Below are positions 18,427 to 26,044 of a stretch of 64,000 nt of DNA, piece by piece. This stretch comes from Aldehydirespirator sp965220485. Its GTDB lineage: Bacteria > Actinomycetota > Acidimicrobiia > Acidimicrobiales > Aldehydirespiratoraceae. How positions within the stretch are numbered: position 1 is the first letter of the stretch; every line of letters begins with the position of its first letter. Below the pieces are notes generated by a model that saw only the letters and a program-made list of their open reading frames with translations, made no database searches and was not told the origin of the DNA. The position numbers were made by a program, and so were the translations under genes. Location of the stretch: NCBI GenBank assembly GCA_965220485.1, contig OZ244832.1:248001-312000 (forward strand). Reading direction: 5' to 3'.

Positions 18427-19053
18427 ATGATGCTCGGGTTGCGCCTGCTCCGTTGGTTGGTGTTGGCGGCAGTGCTCACGGCTGGGACGATGGTTGCCGA
18501 TACGGGCACCGCGCATGCCTGTAGTTGCATCTTGCGGGAGCTGCCGGAGTACGCCGATGGAGTCTCGGTCGCCTTCGTCGGGCACCAACTGGAGCGGGTC
18601 GTGCACGACTACGTCGAGCACAACGGCACCGCACTGTTGTTCCGTGTGGACCGGGTGCACAAGGGCGAGGTTGGTCCCCTGATCGAGGTTCGCACCCACG
18701 CCCAGGGACCCGCTTGTGGGATCGATGTCGGCGGTCAGGGCACAGTCGGTGTCGTCGCCCGCCAGTGGCGCGGCGATCTCAATGTCAACTTGTGCGGGTC
18801 CATCGTCACGTCCGGTGAGCTGGAGGAGGTGTTTGGCGAGGGCTATCCGCCCGACGAGTCGATCCGGCTGCCGGTCTCGCCCGATCCCGAAGAGCACGCC
18901 TTCTACACTGGCCAACCGCCTGACGATGGCCCCGTGGCGTCATCGCAGCCCGATGACTCGCGCCGCGATCAGAGCCTGCTAGCGGTCTTGCTCGTCGCGG
19001 GAGCCGCGGTGCTTGCGTTCGCTGGCGCAGTCATCTGGCGCCGCCGCCGATAG
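18427..19053 (+). CDS. Secreted TIMP/NTR-like protein with C-terminal membrane anchor
   Basis: The product has 208 residues. A signal peptide (LRWLVLAAVLTAGTMVA) ends in TAHACSCIL, the ACSC start typical of netrin/TIMP-like domains. Cysteines recur in QGPACGID and VNLCGSIV. A C-terminal hydrophobic helix (LLAVLLVAGAAVLAFAGAVI) ends in RRRR, giving a type I membrane topology. The role is unknown; homologous bacterial TIMP-like proteins are uncharacterised. Confidence 0.75.
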   Translation: MMLGLRLLRWLVLAAVLTAGTMVADTGTAHACSCILRELPEYADGVSVAFVGHQLERVVHDYVEHNGTALLFRVDRVHKGEVGPLIEVRTHAQGPACGIDVGGQGTVGVVARQWRGDLNVNLCGSIVTSGELEEVFGEGYPPDESIRLPVSPDPEEHAFYTGQPPDDGPVASSQPDDSRRDQSLLAVLLVAGAAVLAFAGAVIWRRRR

Positions 19054-19135
19054 TTGCGACGGGAGAATCGCTCGCTCCCGTTTCTCCAAGATCGTCTGGG
19101 CTCAATGTGCAAGCTATCCGCTAGCATATTGCAAC

Positions 19136-19459
19136 ATGAGTACGCTGTATCTGCGCAATGTTCCCGACGATGTCCTGGATCGTCTCAAGCTGCTGGCTGT
19201 GCGCGAGGGTCTCTCGGTCTCTGCGATGGCTGTGCGGGAACTGGCAGAATCAACCCGCCGGGCCGACAACGCAGCGCTGCTAGGTGGCTGGTGCCAAACT
19301 CCCGAAATGGGGGTTTTGCGGTCACAAAACCCCAGGTCAGCGACTTGCGAATTGTGGCAAATTGCCATTTAACACCAGCCACCTAGGGGACCTTCCCGAC
19401 CTGGAGGTGTCCATCTCCGAGGTGCTCTCTGCGCTAGATGAGGCCGGCACCGAGGGGTG
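19136..19459 (+). pseudogene. VapB/FitA-like antitoxin gene split by miniature element A
   Basis: The first 48 codons read STLYLRNVPDDVLDRLKLLA and SVSAMAVRELAE, a FitA-like ribbon-helix-helix antitoxin. At CTAG (19280-19283) the frame enters miniature element A. Removing the element plus one CTAG (103 bp) restores the frame: Leu-Leu-Gly-Asp-Leu-Pro-Asp-Leu-Glu through to Gly-Thr-Glu-Gly and a TGA at 19457-19459. This is a clean insertion with a 4-bp target duplication. The toxin follows directly. Confidence 0.88.
19280..19386 (+). mobile_element. Miniature inverted-repeat element A, copy 1 (107 bp)
   Basis: It is bordered by CTAG on both sides and has perfect 14-bp inverted ends including CTAG (CTAGGTGGCTGGTG). 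Inside are a hairpin GGGGTTTTG/CAAAACCCC and a palindrome around GGCAAATTGCC. It differs at one position from the reverse-oriented copy at 62228-62334. It has no coding capacity. Its ends match the IS1182-like terminus at 1055-1068. Confidence 0.92.
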
Positions 19460-19524
19460 AGCGAGGTCGACATGCCGGTCACCGGTCGAGCGTCGGGCCC
19501 GCGACGGCGCCGACTGCGACTGTC

Positions 19525-19908
19525 GTGATCGTCGTTGCCGCCGCGGCCGCCGTCGGAGCGTTGCTGCATGACGGCGAAGCGCGCCGCTACTTGAGCACCG
19601 AACGGCTTGTCGCTCCGCACTTGGTAGACGCCGAGGTTCTCCAGATAATGCGCAGGCTGGTGGTCCGAGGGGCGGTGAACGCCCAGGTCGCCGACGGTGC
19701 GGTCCAGCAGTGGGGACAACTCGGAGTGCGACGCTTGGCGGTTCACTGGCTTACCGAGCGGATCTGGGCCCTGCGCCACAATCTCTCGGCCTACGACGCC
19801 AGCTACGTGGCCTTGGCCGAGGCGCTCAACTGCCCGCTGCTCACGACCGACGTTCGGCTGGCCGGGGCGCCGGGTCCAAGCTGTCCGATCACCCTGGTGC
19901 CCCGCTGA
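19525..19908 (+). CDS. PIN-domain VapC-like toxin lacking the first catalytic Asp
   Basis: The product has 127 residues from the GTG at 19525. The PIN fold is recognisable: ALLHDGEARRYL, APHLVDAEVLQIMRRL, LSAYDASYVALAEAL and LLTTDVRLA. VapC proteins normally begin with a VDAS-type motif; here the segment is VIVVAAAAAVGALL, so the first metal-binding Asp is Ala. The remaining acidic residues are present. It is probably inactive as an RNase, which would allow survival of the antitoxin disruption just upstream. An in-frame extension upstream to 19438 also exists. Confidence 0.82.
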   Translation: MIVVAAAAAVGALLHDGEARRYLSTERLVAPHLVDAEVLQIMRRLVVRGAVNAQVADGAVQQWGQLGVRRLAVHWLTERIWALRHNLSAYDASYVALAEALNCPLLTTDVRLAGAPGPSCPITLVPR

Positions 19909-19982
19909 ACCAGCCGTCTGGCCTTCAGCTTGAGTCGCGGCGGACCCTTGACGGTGGGGGTGCCAAACCTTTACCGCGCTTG

Positions 19983-21524
19983 CTAGTCCGGTGAGAAGAG
20001 CAGCCCGTGTTGCTGGCCCGGCGGTCCGCTGGGCGCACGGCTGACTGGGACACCGCCAGCGTGCTTGGTCTTGGTGATGTGAGGCCCGTCACGCGGCGCG
20101 CTGGCCCTGCGTAGCGTAGCTCGGGCGGTTGCCGGGCCTGGCCGGGGGAGTGGTCTGGCGATGTCTGCTGATCCGGGCCCGCTTCTGGCCGCGTGGTCAG
20201 GCAGCTCGGCCAGGTCGGACTCGCACTCCGCACGGGGCTGGCGCGGCTGACCGGGCTGCGATTGACGGGTGTCGGTCCCGCGTTCGGATGGAAGATCGTG
20301 CGTGAGTGCGTTGTCGGGCACGTGCAGGAGGGGTTGTGCGGGGGCGTGGGCGGGTCCGTAGGTCACTCGGCCGGGGGGATGGAGGGTGTGCTGGCCGTCG
20401 GGACTCTTGCGGACCTGCCAGCCGTCATAGTGGATTTTGTCGTGGCAGTCCCAGCAGGCCGGGACCATGTTCTCGAGCTTGGTGGGTCCGCCTTGTGAGA
20501 CCGGTTCGATGTGGTGCGGCTGGCATATGGCCGGGTTTGCCCCGCAGTGGAAGCAGCCGCCGTAGCGGACGATGAGCAGTTGCCGTTGGGCCTCGGTGGC
20601 GGTGCGCCTCGCCTCGGTACGCCAGATCGGCTTGCCGCGGCGGTCGTAGATGACGCCGGTGAGCTTGGCGTTGCTTGTGAGTTGGTCGAGCACGGCGGTC
20701 GGCAGCCGCACGCCGTTGGGGAGCTCTGCTACGAGCTTGCCGGTGGCGTCGTCCACGTGCGCGACCACGCAGATGTCGGCGAAGGACTTTCCCTTGCCTG
20801 CGCTCGGGTTCGAGGTGAGGTTGTCGAGGGCGTCGGCCATGCACTGCGCGAAGCTGCGCCGCTCGGCACCGCTGTCGGCGGCTTGCTTCTTGTCGGCGTC
20901 GTACATGCGGCGAGCCTCAGCCTGCAGCCGGTTGCCGATCTGCCGGCCGGCAACCGGATCGAACTTGCCGTGCAGCTCAACGGTGCCGTCGTCACTGTCC
21001 CAGATCCGCACATAGCGCTTGGCTCGCAGGCGCCGATAGTCGGCTTCGCCACCATCGTCCTGGCGGTCAGCGGCCCATCGGCGGACTTCCTTGGTGAACT
21101 GCTCGGGGCGCATCGACTCGGCCTTGGAGAGCAACTCTGCGTCGGACCCGACGTCGGCGGTGCCGGTCTTCTCGATGGCCTCAGCCAGCCGCTTGGCGTT
21201 GGCGATCGACACACGCCCCTCTTCCACCGCGTCTCGTATCACCGGCACAGCCTCGATGGCCCGGGCAGTCTTGACCTGCCCCTGGGCGTCGCGTCTGGAC
21301 AGGCCGACGGTGTCGGCGAGTATCTGCGTGCCGCCGTCGCCGTGGCGCTCGACCGTGGCGATCACCTTGGCAGCAGAGGTCTGGAACGCCGAGTTGGCGG
21401 TTGCGATGGCCTTGGAGACCGCCAGCGCGTCGCGCGCCTCGGCACACGACGCCGAGCCGCTGTTGACCAGCGTCAGCATCTCCTTGACGGCGGCTTCGGC
21501 CCGGCGGGCGGCTTCGATCAGCAT
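19983..21524 (-). CDS. DUF222/HNH endonuclease
   Basis: The product has 513 residues. The N-terminal DUF222-like helical region (HGDGGTQILADTVGLSRRDA) is followed by an HNH nuclease domain with a zinc knuckle and catalytic histidines: GCFHCGANPAICQPHHIEPV and MVPACWDCHDKIHYDGW. A long, disordered, proline-rich tail follows. Such genes are multicopy in actinobacteria and often mobile. A paralogue with a shared upstream operator-like sequence lies at 53.8 kb. It stands alone, convergent with vapC. Confidence 0.92.
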   Translation of the reverse strand: MLIEAARRAEAAVKEMLTLVNSGSASCAEARDALAVSKAIATANSAFQTSAAKVIATVERHGDGGTQILADTVGLSRRDAQGQVKTARAIEAVPVIRDAVEEGRVSIANAKRLAEAIEKTGTADVGSDAELLSKAESMRPEQFTKEVRRWAADRQDDGGEADYRRLRAKRYVRIWDSDDGTVELHGKFDPVAGRQIGNRLQAEARRMYDADKKQAADSGAERRSFAQCMADALDNLTSNPSAGKGKSFADICVVAHVDDATGKLVAELPNGVRLPTAVLDQLTSNAKLTGVIYDRRGKPIWRTEARRTATEAQRQLLIVRYGGCFHCGANPAICQPHHIEPVSQGGPTKLENMVPACWDCHDKIHYDGWQVRKSPDGQHTLHPPGRVTYGPAHAPAQPLLHVPDNALTHDLPSERGTDTRQSQPGQPRQPRAECESDLAELPDHAARSGPGSADIARPLPRPGPATARATLRRASAPRDGPHITKTKHAGGVPVSRAPSGPPGQQHGLLFSPD

Positions 21525-21564
21525 GATGACAGCATCTCACACCGGTGTGACAATTGTCAAGCAT
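21525..21564 (-). promoter_or_regulatory. Conserved palindromic promoter/operator of the HNH gene
   Basis: On the minus strand ATGCTTGACAATTGTCACAC ends about 20 bp before the ATG. TTGACA could act as a -35 box, and TGACAATTGTCA is a perfect palindrome. Another palindrome, CACACCGGTGTG, overlaps it. The paralogue at 53.8 kb has ATGCTTGACACTTGTCACAC at the same 30-nt distance from its start, arguing for a functional site. Confidence 0.6.
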
Positions 21565-21655
21565 TTACAAGTATTTTCAAGATGACTGGTAATCATGGGA
21601 TAGGTGATCCAAGCCGCGAGGGGAACTTGCGGGGGTGTCTCTTGGTGGCGTGAGG

Positions 21656-22084
21656 TCACGCGGCGGTGACATCGATGACGACCCGGCAGCCGACAGCGTC
21701 GAGGGCCTCCTGCAGTCGGCCGATGCGGGACTGGTGGTCGGGGTCGGTCAGCTTGCGGACGGCAGACGGGCGGGTGCCGAGCCTGCGGGCCAACTCCGAC
21801 TCGGTGATGTTCTGGGAGCGCATGGCCGAGTAGAGGGCGAGCTTGGCGGTCATCACGGCGGGCACGGCGATGAGCTCCTGGTCGGACGACGCAGTGCTGG
21901 GTTGGGGGATATCTCGCCGGCCGTGGACGTATCCGGCGAGCGCGGCGCCCAGGGCGTCAGCGGCGAGCCGCAGCGTCTCGGCCCGGTTCCGTCCGCCGGT
22001 GATGGCCTCGGGCACGTCGGGAAAGGCGGCGACCAACTTGCCGTCCCCGTCTGAGGCGGCTGCGCACGGGTATGCATAGATCAC
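21656..22084 (-). CDS. HicB-like antitoxin with C-terminal helix-turn-helix, no HicA partner
   Basis: The GTG-started protein has 142 residues. The HicB RNase H-like part shows KLVAAFPDVPEAITGGRNRAE and AADALGAALAGYV. A C-terminal HTH follows (ITESELARRLGTRPSAVRKL). HicB normally blocks the HicA RNase, but no hicA-like frame is found on either side, so it is an orphan or solitary regulator. The leader on the minus strand carries two similar direct repeats (ATAGCAATGATTGA and ATCGCAATATTGA) that may be operator half-sites. Confidence 0.8.
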   Translation of the reverse strand: MIYAYPCAAASDGDGKLVAAFPDVPEAITGGRNRAETLRLAADALGAALAGYVHGRRDIPQPSTASSDQELIAVPAVMTAKLALYSAMRSQNITESELARRLGTRPSAVRKLTDPDHQSRIGRLQEALDAVGCRVVIDVTAA

Positions 22085-22245
22085 GTATCAGAACTCCCTG
22101 CTGTCAATATTGCGATAGTATCAATGCGGTTTCAATCATTGCTATGGTACTGTGAGCGCCTGCGGTGAAGGGATCGCTGAGAGCACCCGGGCGGGCCGAA
22201 CGCCTTGGCCGTGCCTATCACAGCATCGGCCGGTTCGCCCAATGT

Positions 22246-22274
22246 TACAAGGCGAGTCAACCCTCTACCTTGTA
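22246..22274 (+). promoter_or_regulatory. Inverted-repeat operator before the AbrB-type antitoxin gene
   Basis: TACAAGG at 22246-22252 and CCTTGTA at 22268-22274 form a perfect 7-bp inverted repeat separated by 15 bp, ending 10 bp before the antitoxin ATG. AbrB/MazE-type antitoxins usually repress their own promoter through such palindromes. This is an inference from position. Confidence 0.5.
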
Positions 22275-22284
22275 CAATGATCTC

Positions 22285-22527
22285 ATGCCAAGCACCGGGG
22301 ATTTGAAAGTGTCGGCCCGCGGCCAGATGAGCCTGCCCGCGGCTGCTCGTCGCCGATGGGGGCTCAAGGACGGGGGAGAGATCGCATACCTGGATCTCGG
22401 CGACTCCGTGTTGCTCGTCCCTGGGGCTATCGAGAGCCTGCGCCGCGAGCTCCTGGAGTCCCTCACCGACGAGGACTGGGCGAGAGCCCGAACCGGGTTC
22501 GGCGACCCCGACCTGGCCACCGAGTGA
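22285..22527 (+). CDS. AbrB/SpoVT-type antitoxin
   Basis: The product has 80 residues. KVSARGQMSLPAAARRRWGLKDGGEIAYLDL (residues about 8-38) is the swapped-hairpin AbrB DNA-binding domain. An acidic C-terminal helix (LTDEDWARARTGFGDPDLATE) would wrap a toxin. The ATG at 22285 has the standard N-terminus; the frame extends upstream without coding character. Its stop overlaps the next gene (GTGA), the usual toxin-antitoxin arrangement. Confidence 0.85.
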   Translation: MPSTGDLKVSARGQMSLPAAARRRWGLKDGGEIAYLDLGDSVLLVPGAIESLRRELLESLTDEDWARARTGFGDPDLATE

Positions 22528-22943
22528 CGCAACTTGTCGACGACCAGCTCCTGGGCGAGCTGCTCCTGGGCGGCAATCCGCCGCGGCCCGACGAGAGGGT
22601 CCACACAACCGGGTATTGGTACGTCCGGCTTTGCCAGGCGGTTCTTCGCGCGTCCGAGCGCACCGGCGCGCTCTCGCGACCGTTTGCTGGCCAGTCTCCG
22701 GCGATCCGGGAGCGAGCGATCAGGAGGCTGGTAGAGCTGCCCGACGAGATCGGACTTGAGAGTCTGAGGACACTGGCGCCTCTGATCGGACACCTGCGCC
22801 TCCGATACCGTCTCAACGCCCTCGGCACCGAGGCGCTTGCGGCTGCCGTCCACTTGGAGGCCATTGTCTTCCTGTCGGCTCCGTCCCCGCTGCTCGAACA
22901 AGCGCTGCGGGCTGAGGGACTGCCCGTCGAGGTGACCGGATAG
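22524..22943 (+). CDS. Putative PIN-like toxin paired with an AbrB antitoxin
   Basis: The product has 139 residues from a GTG overlapping the antitoxin stop. It starts TQLVDDQLLGELLLGG and has a distinctive HTTGYWYVRLCQAVL segment. Its C-terminal part (LNALGTEALAAAVHLEAIVF then LSAPSPLLEQALRAEGLPVEV) resembles the final beta-alpha units of PIN domains. It does not show the complete canonical Asp set. Pairing and overlap suggest a divergent PIN-like toxin. The function is inferred from context. Confidence 0.6.
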   Translation: MTQLVDDQLLGELLLGGNPPRPDERVHTTGYWYVRLCQAVLRASERTGALSRPFAGQSPAIRERAIRRLVELPDEIGLESLRTLAPLIGHLRLRYRLNALGTEALAAAVHLEAIVFLSAPSPLLEQALRAEGLPVEVTG

Positions 22944-23030
22944 CGCCGCCAAATACGAGGTCACAGAGCCCATTCGCGACATGCGCGCGTCTTGCCGAAG
23001 CCGGTGATACCGTCGCCTCCCGACCGTGAA

Positions 23031-23058
23031 ACGGGTCCGGTGAGGCCCGAACGGGAAG
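23031..23058 (+). promoter_or_regulatory. PyrR-binding loop in the pyr operon leader
   Basis: A hairpin with stem CGGG (23032-23035) and CCCG (23046-23049) exposes TCCGGTGAGG, close to the known PyrR loop TCCAGAGAGG. The ribosome-binding GGGAAGG follows at once and the pyrR ATG lies 16 nt after the stem. As described for mycobacteria, UMP-bound PyrR would block translation initiation here. Confidence 0.65.
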
Positions 23059-23064
23059 GACAGC

Positions 23065-23631
23065 ATGGCCGAAAGAGAACGCCGCTTCACGGTGCCCCAC
23101 ACCAACGGCACGTTCCGGTCACGCAGCCAGGTGATGAGCGCCGACGACGTGGACCGTGCCATCCGTCGCATGACCCACGAGGTGATCGAGCGCAACCACG
23201 GAGCCGGGGGGCTGGTCGTGATCGGTCTGCAGACCGGCGGCGTTCCTATCGCCCGCCGCATCGCCGAAACTCTGACCGAGATAGAGGGCTCCGAGGTGCC
23301 GGTCGGCTCCCTCGATGTGGCCCTGCACCGCGACGACATCGGCCTGCGGCCCGTACTGCCGCAAGCGGAGACCCACATCCCGGTGAACCTCGACCAGCGG
23401 GTGGTGGTGCTCGTCGACGACGTGCTGTTCACGGGCCGGACCGTGCGGGCCGCGCTCGACGCCCTGCACACGTGGGGTCGCCCCAGCGCCGTGCAACTGG
23501 CGGTGATGGTGGACCGCGGCCACCGGGAGCTGCCCATCCGGCCTGACTACGTCGGCAAGAACCTCCCGACCAGCCGGGAGGAGATGGTGGACGTGCAATC
23601 CGACGGTGTTCACATCGGGGAGTTGGTGTGA
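23065..23631 (+). CDS. pyrR: Bifunctional pyr operon regulator/uracil phosphoribosyltransferase
   Basis: The 188-residue protein is RNA-binding with uracil phosphoribosyltransferase activity. It shows the PRPP-binding motif VVVLVDDVLFTGRTVRAALD and the typical GLQTGGVPIARRIAE and PTSREEMVDV. It regulates the following pyrB-pyrC-carA-carB-pyrD-pyrF genes through the leader hairpin just upstream. Its stop overlaps pyrB. Confidence 0.95.
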   Translation: MAERERRFTVPHTNGTFRSRSQVMSADDVDRAIRRMTHEVIERNHGAGGLVVIGLQTGGVPIARRIAETLTEIEGSEVPVGSLDVALHRDDIGLRPVLPQAETHIPVNLDQRVVVLVDDVLFTGRTVRAALDALHTWGRPSAVQLAVMVDRGHRELPIRPDYVGKNLPTSREEMVDVQSDGVHIGELV

Positions 23632-24593
23632 TGCCCGCCGCGCCGCAACACCGCCACCTGCTCTCGATCGCGGATCTGGAGCGTGGTGACCTCGAGCGCA
23701 TTCTCGATCTCACCGACTCGTTCGCCGAGGTGAGCCAGCGCCGCATCCCCAGAGTGCCGGCCCTGCGGGGCAAGACCGTCGTGTGGCTGTTCTACGAGGA
23801 CAGCACCCGCACCCGGCTGTCGTTCGAGGCCGCAGCCAAGCAGCTCTCCGCCGACACCGTGAACTTCTCCGTCGGATCCTCGTCGGTCAACAAGGGCGAG
23901 TCGGTGCGCGACACCGTGCAGACGATCGAGGCCATGGGCATCGACGCCATCGTGGTGCGCCACTCATGCGCGGGCGTGCCACACCGCGTGGCCGAATGGA
24001 TCGACGCCTCGGTCATCAATGCGGGAGACGGCAGTCACGAGCATCCCACCCAGGCGCTGCTCGACCTGTACACCGCCCGCACGCACCTCGGGGGTCTCGA
24101 TGGGGCCCGCGTGGCCATTGTCGGCGACATCCGCCACTCGCGTGTCGCCCGCTCCGACGTGCTCGGGTTCACAGCCATGGGCGCGGAGGTCACGCTGGTT
24201 GCGCCCCGTCCTCTGCTGCCGTCCAGCCTCGAGGGATGGCCCGTCGACGTCACCCACGACTTCGACTCGGTCCTCGGCGACATCGACATCTGCTACCTGC
24301 TCCGGATGCAGTTGGAGCGCGAGGCTGGAGCGTCGGTGCCTTCGCTGCGCGAGTTCCGGGCCGAGTACGGCCTTGATTCGGCCCGGGCCGACCGGCTCCG
24401 CGACGGCGCCTTGATCATGCACCCCGGCCCCATGAACCGCGGGGTGGAGATCGACGGCGACGTGGCCGACCGGCCCAATGCGGTGATCACCGAGCAGGTC
24501 TCCAACGGCGTGGCGGTGCGCATGGCCGTGCTCTTCTTGCTGCTTGGCTCGGGCCTGGACCTCGCCGAAGGCACCAGGATGATGGCGGCGTGA
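23631..24593 (+). CDS. pyrB: Aspartate carbamoyltransferase catalytic chain
   Basis: The product has 320 residues. Carbamoyl-phosphate-binding STRTRLSFEAAAKQL, aspartate-loop residues in HEHPTQALLDLYT and the C-terminal MHPGPMNRGVEI are present. It makes carbamoyl aspartate in the cytosol. The ATG shares a base with the pyrR stop; a GTG three bases earlier is also possible. No regulatory pyrI is present, as usual for actinobacteria. Confidence 0.96.
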   Translation: MPAAPQHRHLLSIADLERGDLERILDLTDSFAEVSQRRIPRVPALRGKTVVWLFYEDSTRTRLSFEAAAKQLSADTVNFSVGSSSVNKGESVRDTVQTIEAMGIDAIVVRHSCAGVPHRVAEWIDASVINAGDGSHEHPTQALLDLYTARTHLGGLDGARVAIVGDIRHSRVARSDVLGFTAMGAEVTLVAPRPLLPSSLEGWPVDVTHDFDSVLGDIDICYLLRMQLEREAGASVPSLREFRAEYGLDSARADRLRDGALIMHPGPMNRGVEIDGDVADRPNAVITEQVSNGVAVRMAVLFLLLGSGLDLAEGTRMMAA

Positions 24594-24703
24594 GGGCGAT
24601 GGGCGTCGACGATGGTGCGCGTCATGGATGATGGCGGCGTGGGGGCCGGGCTGGTTGTGCGGCGCGCCGGATTCGCCCCCTGCGGCACCGGGCCGGAGGC
24701 CCA

Positions 24704-26044
24704 GTGAGCGCCCGACTTGCCGCGGTTCCGCCCGGCGGCACTGTCGCCATAAGGGGCGGGACCGTGGTGGACTCTGCCGGCACCCGTCGCGCCGACGTGC
24801 TGGTCGGCGACGGGCGGGTGATCGCGGTCAGTCCCGCAGCCGGCTCCGACCACATCGACAGCGACCGCACTCTCAACGCGTCCGGCTGCGTCGTGGCTCC
24901 GGGACTCGTCGATCTGCACGCCCATCTTCGCCAGCCCGGTCGGGAGGACGCCGAGACCGTCGAGACCGGTGCCCGGGGCGCGGCCATGGGCGGCTTCACC
25001 GCGGTGGTCGCCATGCCCAATACCGAGCCGGCCATCGACTGCGCAGCGGTGGCCCGCGAGGTGCAGGACCTCAGCATCGGAGCCTGCTGTGACGTGTACC
25101 CGTCGGCGGCCATCACGGTGGGTCGACGGGGCATCGACCTCGTGCCCATGGCCGAGCTGGTCCGCCTCGGAGTGCGGATTTTCACCGACGACGGTTGCGG
25201 CGTGCAGGACGCGCGCGTAATGAGGCGTGCCCTCGAGTACGCGGCCGGACTCGATCACCTCATGGGCGGCCACAGCGTGGTCGTGGCCCAGCACTGCGAC
25301 GTGTCCGAACTCAGTGCCGGCGGTCATATGCACGAAGGGGCCTGGTCGAGCCGGCTCGGCTTGGGCGGACAGCCGTCGGAGGCCGAGGAGCTGATGGTCA
25401 TGCGGGATATCGCCCTGTCCCGTCTCACCGGGTCCAGGGTTCACTTCCTGCACCTGTCCACGGCCGGGTCGGTGGCCATGGTACGGGCCGCCAAGGAAGC
25501 GGGCCTGCCCGTGTCGGCTGAGGCCGCGCCCCATCACTTCACCCTCACAGACGCCTGCTGCGCCGACTATGACACCGTGTTCAAGGTCCATCCGCCACTG
25601 CGCACCGATGCTGATGTGGCCGCGGTCCGGACCGGGCTGGCCGACGGCACCATCGACGCCATCGCCACCGATCACGCGCCCCACACCAGTGCCGACAAGG
25701 AGAGGCCCTTCGACGCCGCGCCCCCCGGCATGCTGGGTCTGGAAACCGCGTTGGCCCTAGCCCTGACCGAGCTGGAGCTCCCCATCGAGCAGGTATTGGC
25801 CCTTATGTCGTGGCAGCCCGCCGCCATCGCAGGCATCGACGACCGCCACGGACGGCCCGTAGCGCCGGGAGAGCCTGCCAACCTGTGTGTGATCGACCCG
25901 CACCAGGCCTGGACGGTGTCGGGGGTTGCCATGGCCAGCCCCAGTCGCAACACCCCATACGAGGGGCGGGAGCTGCGGGGTCGGGTCCGCCACACCCTGC
26001 TGGCCGCCGAGCCGGTCGTGATCGACGGCGAGCCCCAGCGATGA
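24704..26044 (+). CDS. pyrC: Dihydroorotase
   Basis: The 446-residue class I amidohydrolase cyclises carbamoyl aspartate. Zinc ligands appear in DLHAHLRQPGRED. The substrate-binding Asn is in MPNTEPA, and DHAPHTSADKE holds the catalytic Asp. PPGMLGLETALALAL is typical of PyrC. The GTG start at 24704 lies 110 bp after pyrB. That gap contains a duplicated GATGATGGCGGCGTG from the pyrB end. Its stop overlaps carA. Confidence 0.95.
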   Translation: MSARLAAVPPGGTVAIRGGTVVDSAGTRRADVLVGDGRVIAVSPAAGSDHIDSDRTLNASGCVVAPGLVDLHAHLRQPGREDAETVETGARGAAMGGFTAVVAMPNTEPAIDCAAVAREVQDLSIGACCDVYPSAAITVGRRGIDLVPMAELVRLGVRIFTDDGCGVQDARVMRRALEYAAGLDHLMGGHSVVVAQHCDVSELSAGGHMHEGAWSSRLGLGGQPSEAEELMVMRDIALSRLTGSRVHFLHLSTAGSVAMVRAAKEAGLPVSAEAAPHHFTLTDACCADYDTVFKVHPPLRTDADVAAVRTGLADGTIDAIATDHAPHTSADKERPFDAAPPGMLGLETALALALTELELPIEQVLALMSWQPAAIAGIDDRHGRPVAPGEPANLCVIDPHQAWTVSGVAMASPSRNTPYEGRELRGRVRHTLLAAEPVVIDGEPQR

